A stretch of 6,610 nucleotides of DNA from an uncultured Lachnospiraceae bacterium. GTDB taxonomy: Bacteria; Bacillota; Clostridia; Lachnospirales; Lachnospiraceae. Location: positions 1-6,610 of the forward strand of contig CALWEE010000091.1 of NCBI GenBank assembly GCA_944376975.1, written 5' to 3'. Below, piece after piece: positions 5,284 to 6,610 of this stretch. Below the pieces are notes generated by a model that saw only the letters and a program-made list of their open reading frames with translations, was not told the DNA's origin and did not search any database. A program made the translations under genes and the position numbers. How positions within the stretch are numbered: position 1 is the stretch's first letter; each line of letters begins with the position of its first letter.

Positions 5284-6471
5284 TCATTCGATCAGTTTTC
5301 TTTCAACCGTCAGGATGATGTTGTCATGCTGTTTGACCTGATCGTATTTTTGCAGGATACGCCGTTCCGCCACCTCGCTGCCGTATTCGTTGGGGACCGT
5401 CAGGATGACGGAATACTGGGAATGGCTGGACCGGGTGAAAATATCGTTTTTCCGCAGCTGGGTGGAAAGAAGCCGGTACAGGATCTGCATTTCTTCTTTC
5501 GTCGTCTCCACGTCGCACGGATAGCCGTCGTTGGAATCCAGGGTGAGCAAGAGCAGGTAATGCTTGCTGTGGGAACGTCTCACAGACCGCCGGTTCAGCT
5601 GGTAAAAGTTTTTGAATATGTCAAAATTACAGTAAAAAGTGTGGTTGGAATCCTGTTCTTCTTTCAGGTCTTCCTCCAGGCTGTTGATATCCATGCGGGT
5701 GCTGGGCAGCCGGGAAAGGATCTCCTGGTATATATCGTTCAGCGTGTGATTGATGTCGATACCGAATTTCTGCGAGAAAAAGTTCACGGTGGAACGGTAA
5801 TAGTCCAGCGCCGCCGAAGGCAGGCCAAGCCCCAGATAAGCCATCAGCTTGTAGCGGTGGAACCGTTCCTCCTCCTGATACATGAGGCAGGACTGGTCGC
5901 ACAGAGTGATGATGTCGTCAAACTGTTTCTTCTTATATAAATACGAGCACATATTCAGCGTGCAGTCGATATAAAGATTGCGGTAGTAGATATTTTCATA
6001 TAAAACCCACTCGATGGAGGTGAAGGCAGGCAGGAATTCGCCCTGGTACAGCGCGTGCATGCGGGAGAGCAGGTCCTGCTTTTTTGTCTCGTTGGTTTCG
6101 GACCGGATCGCCTGGTTCAGCCGTTCAAATTCCAGGACGTCCACGAAACAGGGGATATCCGGATTCCACAGATAGCTGTTGTGGGTAAAGAGGATGTATT
6201 CTCTGTCTTCTTCCGGAAACAGTTTTTTCAGTTCCTTCCGGGCCCGATAGACCAGGTTGCGCAGCGAGCCGGTGTAGTTTTTGATGTTTTCATCCGGCCA
6301 GAGGACATCGGCCAGCTTGTCCTTCGAGATCTTCGTGCCCTGATTGACGATAAGGTAGGAGAGGAGAAGGGTGAGCTGGGAACTGTTGGATGCCGATGTA
6401 CGAAATTCATAATACGGACTTTTGATGGAAAATTCGCCAAAAAGGCGGATGGATAATGGGGATGTGTTCAA
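5284..6471 (-). CDS. BTAD/SARP-type transcriptional regulator with degenerate GGDEF-like C-terminal domain
   Basis: 395 aa in three parts. Residues 1-103 form an OmpR/SARP winged helix (IRLFGEFSI; LLSYLIVNQGTKISKDKLADVLWPDE; SLRNLVYRARKEL; ILFTHNSYLWN). Residues about 108-255 form a BTAD/TPR-like helical domain starting FVDVLEFERL. After an acidic linker (264-274), YCNFDIFKNFYQL...RRS leads into a cyclase-like fold (LLLLTL; ILYRLLSTQLRKNDIFTRSSHSQYSVIL). There, R-SSHSQ-Y sits where RyGGDEF would, so it cannot be an active diguanylate cyclase; it may be a sensor or dimerisation module. The TTG start at 6471 is backed by AAGGAGG (6480-6486) with an 8-nt spacer, and IRLFGEF then sits at the usual distance from the N-terminus. 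It is the first gene of the pilus set, same strand, 51 nt before the lipoprotein, and probably controls the operon. No clear promoter is seen just upstream. Confidence 0.9.
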   Translation of the reverse strand: MNTSPLSIRLFGEFSIKSPYYEFRTSASNSSQLTLLLSYLIVNQGTKISKDKLADVLWPDENIKNYTGSLRNLVYRARKELKKLFPEEDREYILFTHNSYLWNPDIPCFVDVLEFERLNQAIRSETNETKKQDLLSRMHALYQGEFLPAFTSIEWVLYENIYYRNLYIDCTLNMCSYLYKKKQFDDIITLCDQSCLMYQEEERFHRYKLMAYLGLGLPSAALDYYRSTVNFFSQKFGIDINHTLNDIYQEILSRLPSTRMDINSLEEDLKEEQDSNHTFYCNFDIFKNFYQLNRRSVRRSHSKHYLLLLTLDSNDGYPCDVETTKEEMQILYRLLSTQLRKNDIFTRSSHSQYSVILTVPNEYGSEVAERRILQKYDQVKQHDNIILTVERKLIE

Positions 6472-6479
6472 TCGGGGCG

Positions 6480-6486
6480 CCTCCTT
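6480..6486 (-). promoter_or_regulatory. Ribosome binding site supporting the TTG start of the regulator
   Basis: AAGGAGG on the - strand, 8 nt before TTG at 6471. No ATG or GTG with a comparable site is available, so a TTG start is the best reading. Confidence 0.6.
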
Positions 6487-6592
6487 TTTTCTCGCCGTGC
6501 CTGCGCTCGTCTTGCTCCGCGCGACTCGCTCATGATTGCGCGGCTTATTCTCGCCGTGCCTGCGCTCGTTCCGCTTCGCTTCTCTCGCTCAC
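6486..6592 (-). repeat. Imperfect tandem direct repeat, two 48-bp units with 59-bp periodicity
   Basis: Two units, 6545-6592 and 6486-6533, align without gaps and match at 38 of 48 positions. A perfect 22-bp block is shared (6548-6569 and 6489-6510), and a second conserved block is tgagcgag; the middle is variable. Read on the - strand both could encode a similar Arg/Ala/Gln-rich peptide ending AQARRE, in different frames because 59 is not a multiple of three. The downstream unit abuts the regulator's ribosome binding site. Confidence 0.65.
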
Positions 6593-6610
6593 GGGCATTC
6601 GCCCTATGGT
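6545..6610 (-). CDS. Possible C-terminal end of an upstream gene (tail ...SERSEAERAQARRE, 5' end outside window)
   Basis: The - strand frame ending with TAA at 6545-6547 is open to the right edge and reads T-I-G-R-M-P-V-S-E-R-S-E-A-E-R-A-Q-A-R-R-E. Tails of the 'SERSE..ERAQARRE' kind occur at the ends of unrelated proteins in Lachnospiraceae genomes, where a repetitive sequence seems to overlap the 3' end of genes. An independent short ORF from the ATG at 6598 is the alternative; it has no evident ribosome binding site. Only 22 codons are visible, so no function can be given. The next start (6471) is 73 nt away. Confidence 0.35.
   Translation of the reverse strand, partial: TIGRMPVSERSEAERAQARRE

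Noticed and set aside
5281..5294. Short hairpin tgatc-attc-gatca at the end of the regulator gene, considered as a terminator
   Set aside because: The stem is only 5 bp, A/T-rich, and has no U-tract after it on the - strand, so it should not separate the regulator from the pilus genes.
6538..6559. 7-bp hairpin (gcgcggc / gccgtgc) after the putative upstream gene tail, considered as a terminator
   Set aside because: It has one imperfect pair and no U-tract on the - strand. It is largely made by the repeat unit itself.
6472..6610. Promoter for the regulator and pilus operon
   Set aside because: No convincing -35/-10 pair is visible in the 139 nt upstream on the - strand. The promoter may lie beyond the window edge, or the regulator may be read with the upstream gene.

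Overview
The window looks like a Bacillota (Firmicutes) chromosome, most likely a Lachnospiraceae-type Clostridia of moderate to fairly high G+C. The support is strong AGGAGG-type ribosome binding sites on nearly every gene, TTG starts, a BTAD-type regulator of the form common in Lachnospiraceae, a DUF4860-like protein, and the tail of an Rpn/PD-(D/E)XK transposase-like nuclease. The assignment rests on recognised protein families, not on a database search.

Layout. At the left edge, on the + strand, is the 3' end of an Rpn-family nuclease gene (1-231). A long bidirectional hairpin (241-288) and a 14-bp perfect palindrome (290-303) lie between it and the converging - strand genes. From 6471 down to 310, everything is one tightly packed - strand gene set, read right to left: a BTAD/SARP-type regulator with a degenerate GGDEF-like C-terminus (5284-6471); a transglutaminase-fold lipoprotein (4258-5232); a PilC/GspF-type inner-membrane platform protein (3179-4231); a 111-aa pilin-like protein (2828-3163); a DUF4860-like pilin-like protein (2311-2805); a 150-aa pseudopilin-like protein (1856-2308); a 158-aa single-pass protein (1383-1859); and a PilT-type ATPase (310-1365). 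Gaps are 51, 26, 15, 22, 2, -4 (ATGA overlap) and 17 nt, so this is almost certainly one operon, ending at the hairpin. The right edge (6472-6610) holds the likely tail of an upstream - strand gene and an imperfect tandem repeat with 59-bp spacing.

How the genes fit together. The set is a compact type IV pilus / type II secretion-like machine: an ATPase (PilT class), a membrane platform (GspF class) and four small proteins with an N-terminal membrane segment that could be pilins or minor pilins. A surface lipoprotein with an intact Cys-His-Asp transglutaminase triad and a dedicated regulator complete the cassette. No PilB/GspE assembly ATPase, prepilin peptidase, PilM/N/O homologue or canonical FTLIEL-type major pilin is in the window. 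They must lie elsewhere, or the system differs from the textbook one. The most unusual details are Ala in place of the Gly before the Walker A Lys of PilT, non-canonical prepilin signals, the pilus-linked transglutaminase, and a GGDEF-like domain that has lost its signature residues.
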